Shown: positions 24,010-34,661, counted from the first letter of the stretch. The stretch is 64,000 nt of DNA from Ampelocalamus luodianensis (GCA_036346255.1 CM070628.1:20723840-20787839); one strand, 5' to 3'. The notes: generated from the sequence alone by a model not told the origin. Translations and numbers: made by a program.

Positions 24010-24290
24010 GGCCACTGTTGTAATCTCATACTCTCTAATTTGTAATGCTATAAATAGACCCTCTCGCGTATCAAGCAGGAGATGACTTTTGGGATTTCGA
24101 CACAAAAAATATATCATTCGTTCCTCTTTATTGTATGTCGCAGTTTCAGGGACCTCGAGACCCCTATGTTGTAATCTCTTACCTCCTAACTTGTAACGCT
24201 ATAAATAGATTCTCTCGTGTATCAAGCAGGAGACTTTTGAGATTTCGACACAAACAAAATACCATTTGTTTTTCTTTACCACCCTCGTAC
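24010..24290 (+). repeat. Tandem duplication of about 151 bp containing a TATA box
   Basis: TTGTAATCTC...CTATAAATAG...TATCAAGCAGGAGA...GATTTCGACAC occurs twice, with the TATA boxes 151 bp apart (24048 and 24199). It lies in the right half of unit O and would duplicate the promoter/R region of that LTR. Confidence 0.75.
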
Positions 24291-24379
24291 TTTAGGCACC
24301 TAGAGACCCCCAACCCCTTCGCAGCAATTAGTGGCCCAGAGGCCCTCATATTTCTACTGTTTGGTTTGTAGCCACAACA

Positions 24380-25370
24380 GGGGTACAAAGTACAAATGTA
24401 GGGTTTCAAATCCCTAACATACCAAAAAAAGATGGAAAAAATTGCAGACAAATTAAAAAGAAAAATGGGAAGCATGCCGTGGTGGTGAAGGCACTCGTCG
24501 GTGCCCGTTGTCAAGGCGGTGGCACGGTGGAGGCACCTGGTGCAAAAATAGCGGTGTGCTCACCGTGCCCACCACCAGTGGTGGAACCACCGTAGGGGCA
24601 AACCAGGGTAGTCGCGCCGGGTCTCCCAAAGGCCAGAGGCCAAACTCCTCCCCCCTCCCCACCATCGTTCTCCTCCCTAGCCCCGGCCATGACGCCATGG
24701 CCATGTTCTGGGAGCTTCGGCGATGAACCGAGGGAGGAAAACAACAAATTGGCCCACAAGTCCACAACCACCCCCAATCCAGAACCAAGAAGGAAGGGGG
24801 ATCGAGGAATTGGGAGGAGAATTGGGAGGAGCGCACGCACCTGAGAGGAGGAACCCTAGGTGGCCAGGCCGACGGCGGTGGGCCAGCAGTGGCGCAACGT
24901 GATGAGGTGCTCGGCCTCAGCGGCTCAGACGCGAGCGCACGGCTAGGCGGAGAAGCCAGGGTGAAGGCGGCGCTGGGGATTGGGCGCGCGGCCAGGGCGA
25001 AGAAGCCAGGCGGTGGCCGCGCGGCGGCACGGGGAAGTGAGGGCGGTGGCCAAGCGGAGCCATAGAGGACCGAAGGGGTGGGGCCCATCTACGGAGGTCA
25101 AAGATGAGAAGACTACGCTGGAGCGTCAGAGCCACGGAGGAGACCGAGGCTAGCAACGCGACGCCGGCGATGGAGGAGCTAAGTGCTGAGCAAGCGAGCC
25201 CAACAACAACCTATTAGTCAGGTTTGCCCCTCAAATATCATCTTGAAGCCTCAAATCTCAAACTCCTCTTTGCCCTGGGTCTCGCAAATTCCTGGTTCCG
25301 CCACTGCCCACCACCAAGGCCACGATGCACTATAGGCGATAGGGCCAGCGACTTTTGAAGGCATCGTGGC
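24380..25370. other. GC-rich host sequence for solo LTR E; no gene recognised
   Basis: A minus-strand frame of 211 codons (24453-25088) and shorter frames on both strands overlap. Their products are Pro/Ala/Ser-rich with no domain. The phrase CTGGTTCCGCCACTGCC near 25293-25310 resembles words common in grass transposons. The region continues after E at 30057 and is probably an old transposon rather than a gene. Confidence 0.4.
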
Positions 25371-28300
25371 TGTGAGGACCCCAGTTTATTTGGCTTGTAA
25401 TGCTTAACCATCCACTTGGTCCTAGCATTACAAATCAAATAAACCAAGCCTTGAGATATGTATACTTCCCAGAAATGCAGTATACACACCCCTTCACAAA
25501 ATCATGCATCAATTCCATTCTAGACATAGAATCCAAAGCAACACATTACCAAACAGTAGACATACCAAATAGAGTTATTACAAAAGAGGGCAGACCGGCC
25601 AAATGACATACAAATAACTAAGTAAAGAGCGGAAGCAACAGTGCCATAAGATGGCGATAAACAAAAGCCAATTAGTGTGCCTTTACCCACAAGGCAACCA
25701 ATCGGGCCGCCAAACTAGTCGTCCCAAACCCCGCCACAGCACAACTCGTAAAAGTGCGGCCCTTGGGGCTCACCTTCTTCCTCTGCAACAAATAACATTA
25801 CGCAAAGCAAATGAGTAAAATAATGTACTCGCAAGACTGACATGTGGACTAGCAGACCTATACATAAGCTAAATGCAAGCTTATTTGAGTGGAGGTTGTA
25901 TGGCTCATTTTGGCACAAAGCAATCTTTATTTGCAATAATGTAATACATTTTAAAGAGCAAGTTTGCAATTCATTTTTATTGTTTAAATAACAACAAGGA
26001 CAACAATATAACAATAGATAGATGACAACAACAACCTGGAAGTGACTAACCCAATAGTCACCACGACCATAGCATGAATTACCCATTCATACCACCCATG
26101 TCAAGTTTTAAGTTTTTAAAAGGTTGTAATCTAACTCTTGAAAAGCTTACCCAAGCGTGTCCATAACCTAGAACGAGGCTATTCGAATAGTTTGAACCCT
26201 GCAGTGGTGTACCAATGTACCCACACTTCAGACCGCCTTTAAGCCACAAAAGGCACACTTCCGAAGGTATGCCGGCACAGCTAAGTCCTACGAGATATTT
26301 TCAATATTGTGTATTAACTACGAGCCGCTCGTATGGATAGAAACCCATACGCTTACATGGTAAAGCCGAAAAGACAACTACCCACTCAGGGTAAAACTTT
26401 TTGGACAACTACCATGCTCCCAACACCATCCCTCCTGCGACCCCCTGCGACTCGGAGCCAACACACGCCAAAGTACTAAGTCAAGAGAGGTCCCATACCC
26501 TCTAGTATGGTTAGCACGCACAAAAATGCCTGGATAACAGGTACTCACAAGATGTTCGGTCCTTAATTGACCCGGGCACCATTCCAGTCACACCCAAAAA
26601 CACACCACCTTACCATTGTGCCCAAGTCCAAATCATTTTTGTTTTCATTTTTAGTTTTATAATTTAAACATAGCACAAATCTGAAACATAAGGATCATAA
26701 TAATTTTAGGTGATCAAGATCATCGACTAAGTCGATGATCGCCCAATACTACCGATAGCTAAGCATAGCTAAGCAATTGGAACCCATAATCTACTAAGTG
26801 ACAAGAGCCCATCCAACGAACTCTAATCACAGCAAATAACCAAGGCTCAGGTAGTAGAGGATATTCATTTACCTACAGATTATGCATCTAAAGGATTAAC
26901 TAATCAATTTAATAACAAAATAAGCAATGCATAGATACAAGTTGAAAACAATATATTAGACTTTAAAATAATAGGATTAACATGATCAAACTGCTTTCCT
27001 GGTTGCTGCTGCTCAAAATGTTGCTGAGGATCACTTCAAGGTCAACGCACTCGTCGGCACCTAACGAAAAGCGAAAAAGAACCGATAAGAACGAAGAAAA
27101 CCCAAAATACTCCAAAACCAACTTTCTCCAAAGGCTCTGAAAATTTTACAGACCATGATTTATAATGAATTTAGAAACAAGAACCAATTCATTTGGATGT
27201 TCTATGCAAAAGATATGAGCAAAACAAATCTGCTCAGCTTTAAAAATACAAAAAGATACTATTCATCCTAATTAAATTGTTTGGCAATATTTTCTAGAAA
27301 AGTGGTGAAGCTGAAATTTTTACAGTAAAACAAGCACCTCATAAGATGAACAACCCAATTGGATTCACCTCATTTGGAGCTAAGATGAATTTCCTATGAT
27401 TTTTCAAAGTTATGAAAGTAGTGCTCAAGTTACATGCAAAATAAGATTTTCAGAAACAGCACCATGCTTACAACCTATTTTAAAATAAACTACACTAATA
27501 GAGGATTCTAACAAAATTGAGTTTGCTCTTTTTGGAGTTACAGAGAAATACTTATGCATTTTTAAAGTTAAAGCAATTTTTAGTGCAAAATAAATCTAAA
27601 CCTAAAGTTATTTTATTAACAGACATTTTCTGGAATAGCAACATGATTCAATCTAATCTTAGATTAAAGTACATTTAAAATATAAACTAACAAAATTTGA
27701 ATCATCCAAAAAGGAGTTAAAATGAATTAGTTATGCATTTTAGAAGTTAACTGATTTTTCAGTGCAACTGTAAAGCATTTCAGAAATTAAATAAACATTT
27801 TAGACTTTTCTTACCAAAACCAATCCTAGCCATAGACGCTGACAAGTGGGGTCCAGCGCATAGTGCCATTTTCTATTTAAAATCTGAATTCCATTTCCTA
27901 CTGACAGATGGGGTCCACCTGTCATACTCTCGGTTCACCGAATAGTGCGTGGACCAACGGTCCACAGCCCGGTTCACCAGTGCATGGACCCAAGGGGGCT
28001 TACTGTGCGCTAAGTGGCCTTGGGCCCACGTGTCATTGAGGCATTACGCCAACCACTAACGTGACGAAAAAATGGATTTCCGACAAAGATCAACACTTAA
28101 ATGCTAATCTAAGCGATTAACTCCTAATGACGAGCTACAGGAGCTGTCGGCTCGCCCGACAACAGAGCCGCACCGAACTCGAGCTTGCCCGGCGCAGCGC
28201 CGGTGATGAAAGCCACGGCGGAGCCGCAAATGGTAAAAACGGGATCCTAGCACTAATGCGCAACCGACGGTGGCCGGAGCTTCGCCGGAGCTGGACTAGA

Positions 28301-30056
28301 GCGGCGGCGCGATGCGGCGGAGCGGAGGAGAAACTACAGCTACAGCGGCAAAGGCGACTCATCAACTTTTTGCGCGAATGAGTGCGCGCATAAGCAACAG
28401 GGGAGTTCACCGAGCTCACCCGTATGATGCGGAGCCAACGAGGTTGCTGGAGTTGGGCCGACGACGAAGAAGGTGACGGCGGTGATGGGGTTCCTCGTGG
28501 AGGCGATGACTCAGACTAAGAAGGGAGAAAAGAGAGTTCAAGGGAGCTCAAGTGAAGTCCAAGGGTGGTGTCACAACAAGCAATTGAAGGAAAACTCACC
28601 ACGCCGGAGTCGGAGACGAAGCTAGAGTTTTTGGCCGACAAAAATAGGAACTTCAAATTCCGAGAGCTCCTGCGACCGAAACATAAAATTGATTGAGGGG
28701 TTCTCCTCCTTGGACCGAAAGACACATGGTGACACACTTAAGGGAGAGGGAAACTCACTGGAGGAGAAGATGGCACGGCGGAGCAACTTCGGGTGCGCTC
28801 CGGAGAAGATGGTGGCGCTCCTCGTGTTCTCGGACCTACACACGAAGACAAGGTCTCAAATCGGGGCACAAAGGGCGACGAAGGGAGAGAAACGAGGGGA
28901 AACCACGCGGAGGAGACTCACCCTAGAGGGGGTCGAGTTCTTGCTTCCTTTCCCTCGGTCACCGAGAGGGAAAGTGAGAGCTTGAGGGCGAGGGAGACAG
29001 GGTTATAGGGCTCCAACGTTCGGAATGGAAGCGGCGTTAATTGAAGGCCGCGGTGGATTGACGGATTGAGCCTCGCGCCAACGGCTCGCTCAGAGCGCGG
29101 CGGCGACGTGGCGAGTGCGTTATGCCAGAGCCTGCCCGAGGAGGAAGAAGGTCTGACAGGCGGGCCCGGATGGCAGTGGCTCCGGGGTGGCGCGGAAAGA
29201 AATCGAGGCGGGCCGTTGGATCGAGATCCAACGGTCGATAACGTGCGAGACGTTTTATAACTGGGTGAAGCGGTACGCGATCGCGACCGTCGATGCTCCA
29301 TCGGACGGCTGCATGCGATGCGCGGGTGAGATGGTTGGGCCGAGCCAAGTCGGCTCAGGTCGGTTTGATCTAGTCCACACGATCTAAAACGAACGGTTGG
29401 GATTTCGTGGCCGCTCGGGCTGGTCCGATCGGCCCGCTGATCTGGTCCGTTGGAAACCAATCGAACGGTCTGCATGCGCCGGTGTGGTTAGTGTGTTAGA
29501 CCGAGTCAAGAGGCAGGGGTCTGACTCGGGTTGGAGTTGGGTTCGAGCCCAAGGAACAGTGAATTCAGATTTTGGTTTTGAAAAGGCTGAGAAGATAGGG
29601 AATTTTGGAGGTATCTTCGAAGCTCCAAAAATTCTAAAATTTTTATAGAAGCTTCTTAGGTCGGAGAACAACCTTGTGTAACTTTTCTAGGAATTTTCAT
29701 GGACTGCATTGTTCCCTAGAAAATTCACAAGCTGCTGCCCTAGGGGTTTGACCAGAGTTCAAACTGGTTTGACTTGCTCTTTTGAAATAGCAAATAAAAT
29801 CTAAAAATTATGAGATTTTGCCGAGAGGTTACTAGTATGATCTAGATGATAGGAAAAATATTTCCATAGGATGATCACAAATTTTGTTTCTGTTTTCTTC
29901 TGGAGTTATGATTTGAGTTGTATGTTCTAATTGATTTTAAAATCTCAAAAGCAACAAATCATGCAAATGCTCCAGAAAATCAAAACATGTTGAAAAGTTT
30001 TAAATTCTTCTCAATTTCATACGTTTGAAATACAAACCCGAGTTTCGGATGCTACA
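25371..30056 (-). mobile_element. Element E: 4,686-bp solo LTR with GTGGC target duplication
   Basis: TGTGAGGACCCC opens and GGATGCTACA closes the plus-strand view. On the minus strand it therefore runs TGTAGCATCC to GGGGTCCTCACA. GTGGC flanks it at 25366-25370 and 30057-30061. It shares both ends and long internal stretches with F and with LTR A. No PBS, PPT, gag or pol is present. Frames at 28127-29475 lie in the GC-rich core, overlap on both strands, and are not called as genes. The core holds a perfect dyad at 29213-29234. Confidence 0.92.
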
Positions 30057-30240
30057 GTGGCCCAACGAGGAGGTGACGACGACGGGCAGTGGCGCAACTC
30101 ACCTAGTGCATGAGGTAGCTGTTCGTCAGATCCAAGCCCCACCGTCCAACCTCGTCGTGGCCAGGCCTCACGTCGACCGAGCCGCCACCACCAGATCTAG
30201 AGCTCCACCGCCATAACCAGATCTAGAGGGTCATTGCTTC
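30057..30240. other. Continuation of the sequence interrupted by E
   Basis: GC-rich, with CCAGATCTAGAG repeated at about 30190 and 30216. No gene is visible. It ends where the short retrocopy was inserted. Confidence 0.4.
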
Positions 30241-30309
30241 ACTTTTGTAATTTGATTTCTTCTAATAGAAACAAACAAGGGGACCCCTTTTCAAAAAAAA
30301 AAAAAAAAA
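30241..30309 (+). mobile_element. Short 5'-truncated LINE/SINE-type retrocopy with A17 tail
   Basis: Sixty-nine bases end in 17 A residues (30293-30309). They are flanked by a 12-bp duplication, GGTCATTGCTTC (30229-30240) and GGTCATTACTTC (30310-30321), with one mismatch. A poly-A tail plus a target duplication of more than 10 bp is the signature of target-primed reverse transcription. Confidence 0.7.
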
Positions 30310-30522
30310 GGTCATTACTTCTTGCTCCCGACTCCGATGACTTCGCGTGATTCGCATTCCACCGGCGACGCTGAGAACTGCTTCGACGTCAAGGTCAAGG
30401 TCAACCGTGCACCTCCAGCCATGCCGAAAGCTCCCCGACCTCAGCGTCCGAGAACACGACAACGAGCGCAAAACGCAACTGTGGTCACCGCCTCCACCAG
30501 CGGCGGCGGCGCTGCCGGGGAC
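30310..30522. other. GC-rich spacer between retrocopy and MITE
   Basis: Short open frames lie on both strands (67-93 codons), with no recognisable product. Confidence 0.3.
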
Positions 30523-31070
30523 TAGGGATGGCAACGGGGCCATTCCCCGTCGGGGAGTGGTGAAACATCCCCATCCCTGAGAGAAGAAAAATTCCCCGTC
30601 TTCATCCCCATCCCCGTCTTTGGGTGCTATTCTCCCCCGTCCCCATCCCTATCGGGTTATCGAAGCCCCACGGGGACCTATACCCGAAAGTTAGATCTCG
30701 AAAGAAGAGATATTAAGATCCATAATGTTATAAAAATGGGTATGAACATCGACATGCAATGCTAAAATGATAATATTTTTTGATTAATTAGCATTTGGAA
30801 AGTAAAGGATACAAAAGAGATTATCAGGCTATCGCTTTATCAGATTGTGCGGTAGTAGGCTAGTGGCCTACATGTCTTATCGGGGGTCTATGCGGGTAGT
30901 AGGGATGAGGAGTAGGAGAATAGCCCCATCCCCGTTTCACCCGATGGGAAATTGTATTTGCATATTAGTATTCCCGTGGGCAGGAGAAATAACCTCATCT
31001 CCGTCCCCTAATGAGTGAATTCCCCGTCGGGGAATGGGGAATAGGGTCATTGCCATCGCGTCCATTCCTA
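30523..31070. mobile_element. MITE with TAGGGATGGCAA end and CCCCGTCGGGG motifs (hAT-like?)
   Basis: The left end is TAGGGATGGCAACGGGG. The right end reads, on the opposite strand, TAGGAATGG...GATGGCAATG. Both subterminal regions are full of CCCCGTC/GACGGGG words (TTCCCCGTCGGGG at about 30544 and 31019) around an AT-rich middle. I could not find an 8-bp target duplication. Related ends occur at 21650-22064 and 63674-63851. Confidence 0.55.
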
Positions 31071-31199
31071 TTCGTCCTCCCATCTCCATCGATTCCTTTG
31101 CTCTTTTCCTTCCTAGGCGGCATTGTAACTGAGAGAGGGGCGATAACGAGGAGTCTGCGTCACGAGGAGACGGGGAATTTTTCCTCACCAATTGACACG

Positions 31200-31392
31200 A
31201 TTTTTTTCCTCCCTGTGGACCCCGTGGATTATGACTGGTATCCAAATGCTGCCTCAGGTTAGCCGAGAGAAGTTTTCCACGAGCCATGTTTCCCGGGGGA
31301 ATGGGCCAGGAAAACGGCCGGGCCATGTTCCTCAGCCCCCAGGGAATGAGCCGGGTTAACAGCCGGGAAGTGGGCTCCCAAACAAGCTCTAA
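31200..31392. mobile_element. MITE remnant ending GGGCTCCCAAACAAGCTCT
   Basis: The right end is the complement of AGAGCTTGTTTGGGAGCCC, a common terminus of grass MITEs. CCCGG/CCGGG words fill the subterminal part. The left end is not recognisable. Confidence 0.4.
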
Positions 31393-32188
31393 ATGTGGCT
31401 GCCAGCGGCGTGAGCCCAACCGAGAGAGAATCCACCGTGCTGAGTTGAGAGAGAGCTCAGCTTTTGTGTGACGAGAGCCCGCCCTGCCAGGCCAGGCAGA
31501 GGCAACCCCTCTGGCCACAGCCCAGCCCAAGGCCTATCCGCCACTGACGAATAATCTGTCACCAATTCATTCTTCTTTCGCTTTGCTTGCGGTTGCCTGC
31601 TTCCTCTGTTTTGCACAGTACAAACCGAAACGATGTCGCGACTCGGCGACTCGCTGCAGTTGCTGGAAGCTATAACACTTGGCAGATGCACCTGAATCCC
31701 CGCGCTTAACCAGAGTTCCAGGCCGGTTTCTGCGGTCTGCTTCCATAAATAAACAAACTAAAAAGTTGGTAAGCAGAGGTACGTATTCGCCCAATTCAGA
31801 ACAAGACATGGTAAGCCCCTCGTAAAACACACACACACACAAAGCAGACAGGTATTCAGTTGTTCAGAACAAAGCACATCAAGAAAATGAAACTTGACAG
31901 GCCCCACTAATCATGTGGGATTGTCTCCATTTCCTTACTTTTCGAGGGCAACACCGATGATCGATACCAGTAGCAATCAAACGTAACAACAGATAAATAA
32001 TAGAACTCCACTTTAGGAGGGGGATTCACATTAATTTCATTCCTACTCGTAATAGTAACATCACCGTCATAGTATTCCCCTCCTACCAACCAGATCTAGT
32101 AGAATCCTACCAGACCAGCTCGTTTAACTAGTAGCAATGCAGGAAAAATCATGGGATAGATAATCGATGGCAGATGCACGCCAGCATC
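31393..32188. other. Region downstream of the GASA gene; no other gene seen
   Basis: It contains a short CA repeat (about 31829-31841) and AT-rich DNA. The first part of the 3' UTR of the minus-strand GASA gene must lie next to 32188. Its end cannot be fixed from the sequence. Confidence 0.4.
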
Positions 32189-32685
32189 CTAGGGACACTT
32201 GGGCCCTCCCCTCTTGGTCTTCCAGTTGTTGTAGCAGGGACACGCGCCCTTGTTGCCGTAGGTGCCCGGCGGCACGCACAGGCACTTGGCGCAGCACTTG
32301 TTGCAGAACGTCAGGCACGCCTTCTTGTACTGCGTCCCCCCGCACCGCGCCGAGCACTTGGACGAGCACTCTGTGCATCGCCCAAAAATACCAGCAAAAG
32401 ATAAGCTAGTTACGAAGTTTGCAAATGTAGCAACATTGCGATCAAGTTGAGTAGTTACCCCATGGCTTAAGGTTGCCGCCTCCCATCACCTCCTGTCAAA
32501 GCCAAAGAAGAAGAAGATTGGTTAGAGAGCGAGCGAGTTGCCTGGTTTCGACTTTCGAGCATATATACATGCGCGCATACGGGCGAAGCCTGAAGGTGAA
32601 GGTGAAGGTGAAGTGAACTTACCACAGGGAAGAAGGCGACGGCAAGGAGAAGGAATGCAAGGAGCAGAAATGAGATCTTAGCCAT
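32189..32685 (-). CDS. GASA/snakin family gibberellin-regulated cysteine-rich peptide
   Basis: Three exons on the minus strand: 32685-32623, 32492-32459 and 32370-32189, joined through GT-AG introns (donors GTAAGT and GTAACT). They encode 92 residues. Residues 1 to about 25 form a signal peptide (hydrophobic ISFLLLAFLLLAVAFF). Residues 34-91 hold the 12 cysteines in the GASA order CX3CX3CX8CX3CX2CCX2CXCX11CXCX12C, with VPPGTYGNKGACPCY and a KCP end. GASA peptides are secreted to the cell wall or apoplast. Members act in hormone-controlled growth, redox and defence, and some (snakins) are antimicrobial. Which of these applies here cannot be told. The length is normal and no damage is seen. The ATG chosen is the only one giving a signal peptide in frame. 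A TATA box and GA repeat lie upstream. Confidence 0.96.
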
Positions 32686-32690
32686 GGCTA

Positions 32691-32695
<5 letters not shown>

Positions 32696-32724
<29 letters not shown>
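32696..32724 (-). repeat. GA/CT dinucleotide repeat in the 5' UTR of the GASA gene
   Basis: An uninterrupted CT run of 29 bases on the plus strand is (GA)n on the coding strand, ending about 10 bases before the ATG. GA-rich 5' leaders are common in plant genes and can bind GAGA-type (BBR/BPC) factors. That role is inference here. Confidence 0.85.
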
Positions 32725-32726
<2 letters not shown>

Positions 32727-32823
32727 TTTACTTGTGCGGTTGTGCCTTTGAGAGTTGAAGTGATGTGAGCTTGCGAAGGTAAGATATTTGTGTGGCACAT
32801 TTTATTTGCCTTGGTTGGCTGAT

Positions 32824-32830
32824 TTATATA
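32824..32830 (-). promoter_or_regulatory. TATA box of the GASA gene
   Basis: TATATAAAT is read on the minus strand about 140 bases upstream of the ATG. Transcription would start near 32795 and give a leader of about 110 bases that includes the GA repeat. Confidence 0.6.
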
Positions 32831-33109
32831 GGGTAAGAAGGTAAGAGCAAGAAGAGGTAGCAGGAGAGGAGGGGACGATGGTGGGAGTAGCTACTAGCTA
32901 GTGCCAGAGGGAGGTGAGCAGTTATGGAAGCGTAATGTGCAGAGGACGGGCCGCCTGGCCTCGGCATGTGATGCGTCAGTGGGTTCGCAGACAAAGGTAG
33001 CCATGCATCGCGTGTCGCGTCTCAGCCCTTGCTTTTCCATTATTGAGCTATGTTGTTGTTCGGTTCATGAACCGTGAACCGTGGCAAACATTATTGCTGG
33101 ATTGTCTAA
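32831..33109. other. GASA upstream region
   Basis: Presumed promoter DNA of the minus-strand GASA gene. It includes a 14-bp perfect palindrome, CGGTTCATGAACCG (33061-33074), followed by a partial repeat (GTGAACCGTGG). No ORF of interest. Confidence 0.4.
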
Positions 33110-33390
33110 AGATATGTACAATAATACAGATAGTGTTGTCTATAACAACTCTTTATGTTATCTATAGATAGTATTAAAGACAGTTTATACAATGGGTTGT
33201 GGTGATACAGTAGGCTATAAGATTATAGACAACACACAATCTTTAATGATTTTCTTGGTTCTGATATTACAGTCGGCTGCAGGATTGTAGACAACAATAT
33301 TCTCTCTCTTCATTCTCTTTCATCCACGTCAGCAAAAATCATATATGGCAAAGACTATAGACGGCTGACATAAACCCATTGTACATGCTA
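33110..33390. mobile_element. Tourist-like MITE upstream of GASA (TAA duplication)
   Basis: The left end AGATATGTACAAT and the inverted right end TAGCATGTACAATGGG form imperfect terminal inverted repeats. TAA flanks both sides (33107-33109 and 33391-33393). The interior is AT-rich and noncoding. The TIR core ATGTACAAT is shared with element P. Confidence 0.6.
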
Positions 33391-34017
33391 TAACCAAGAG
33401 GTCCAAGAAGAGGCGGCTAGATGGCCGTCGTGGCTAGATCGGTTCGAGGCCCGATATTGTTGATTTGATCTAGACATGGTATGAGTTGTATTGTTTATAG
33501 ACTGGGTCAGAATGGTACGATAGTCCGGATCATGCTTGGGTCCACCCTCTAGCACGATGGGCAGACACAGTATGCATAGTGCCTAGTCATGCCAAGCACG
33601 ACACGAGTCCGACACGGCCCATTTGGCCCGGCTGCGAAGAGGAAGAGGAGGAGGTGGGTGGGCCAACGCCTAGGGAGAAGATGATGATGGGGGGAGAAGA
33701 GGGGAAAGGGGGTGGAGATGGCGCGGAGGTGGCGGTCATAGGGGTGGAGATGATGTGGAGGCAGCGCTCGCCGCCTCCTCCACCGATCGGCCCTGCGTGC
33801 CGCCTACCTCCTCCGCGCCAACGCCTGCCCGCCCCCTCCTCCGACTCCCACCAGCCCGCATGTCGGCCCTGGCCGACCACCCTGATGAGGACAGACCTAG
33901 CATATGTACATCTTCTCTATCTCAAGTTGTTGTATTAAAATTATGTGCACTTTGGTACATGTAGCATCAACCGCCATATAAAGATAAGATGAACAATTCC
34001 ACATCAACATGACACCG
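33391..34017. other. Intergenic stretch with a GC-rich patch
   Basis: At 33579-33938 overlapping frames on both strands (up to 119 codons) encode Glu/Gly-rich or Pro-rich low-complexity products. No domain is visible. Not called as a gene. Confidence 0.35.
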
Positions 34018-34245
34018 ACGGATGTTATCGCTTATGTGAGCAAATATGAAAAATCACCACACATGTCAACATCATGGTGAGGTCATCGCACGCGTAAGCA
34101 TACTTAGGCAAGTATATAAGTCATCGTACGTGCCAACAAACCAGATGATGTCATCGTACATATCAGCATACTTAGCCAAGAAGTATATGATGTCATCACC
34201 TATGTCAGCAAATATATGATGTTAGCGCTTAGGTCATCGCCTTTC
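34018..34245. repeat. Degenerate tandem repeat built on GATGTCATCGC...ATGTCAGCA
   Basis: Five to six imperfect copies of a unit of about 35-60 bp are present. GATGTTATCGCTTATG, GGTCATCGCACGCG, GTCATCGTACGTG, GATGTCATCGTACAT, GATGTCATCACCTATG and GATGTTAGCGCTT follow one another. Most are followed by a GTCAGCA/AAGCATA word and TTAG or ATAT. Confidence 0.6.
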
Positions 34246-34661
34246 TTAGACATCAAGTAAAGGGCTGTAAAGTTCAACTTTACAACATGAATTGAATTAT
34301 AACTAGTTGCAAACAGCCTACCATGTGGACATACCTAGAACACACAGCAAATTAATCAAGAGGTGAATCTTTTCCTCAATGAGCTATGCATTGATTTCCA
34401 TAAGAATGGATTGCTACCTAATGACTCTACTTTACTTGTTATAAGGTTTGTTTTATGAAGAAGAAGATTTGGAGGCAAAAGAAAATATGCAACTATAACT
34501 TCAAGAAGAAAGGACACAAGACAAAAAAACATAACCGAAAATCAGCACAAGAAGAAGCAAACACCAACTAGATTGAGAGGAAATCATTTCCAATTTAATT
34601 GTTATCAAAAGGCGTGCAACCAATTGGCTTGCTACACAAAGAATACATTACATCCTGCTAG
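34246..34661. other. AT-rich intergenic stretch; no gene recognised
   Basis: Short Lys-rich coding-like readings around 34455-34580 are too weak to assign. Confidence 0.3.

Larger units (their letters stand above)
22190..24379 (+). mobile_element. LTR-like unit O (solo LTR?), interrupted by element P
   Basis: The unit starts TGTTGTAGGGGCGGCC and ends GTAGCCACAACA, giving TGTTG/CAACA inverted ends. It contains TATA boxes (GCTATAAATAG, about 24047 and 24198). Removal of P (22485-24003 plus one TTA) joins two halves around GGGGCCTTTA and TTATAGGGCCAC. No 5-bp target duplication is visible, so either the ends are wrong or a flank has decayed. Confidence 0.45.

Noticed and set aside
24453..25088. 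211-codon minus-strand frame
   Set aside because: Pro/Ala/Ser-rich product, no start context or intron signals that stand out, competing frames on the other strand, and transposon-like surroundings.
28127..29648. Cluster of frames on both strands (up to 185 codons)
   Set aside because: This is the GC-rich core of solo LTR E. No conserved frame is shared with the related LTR F.
34455..34580. Lys-rich reading with a C...GH...H pattern, like a zinc knuckle
   Set aside because: Spacing does not fit CX2CX4HX4C and the second and last cysteines are absent.
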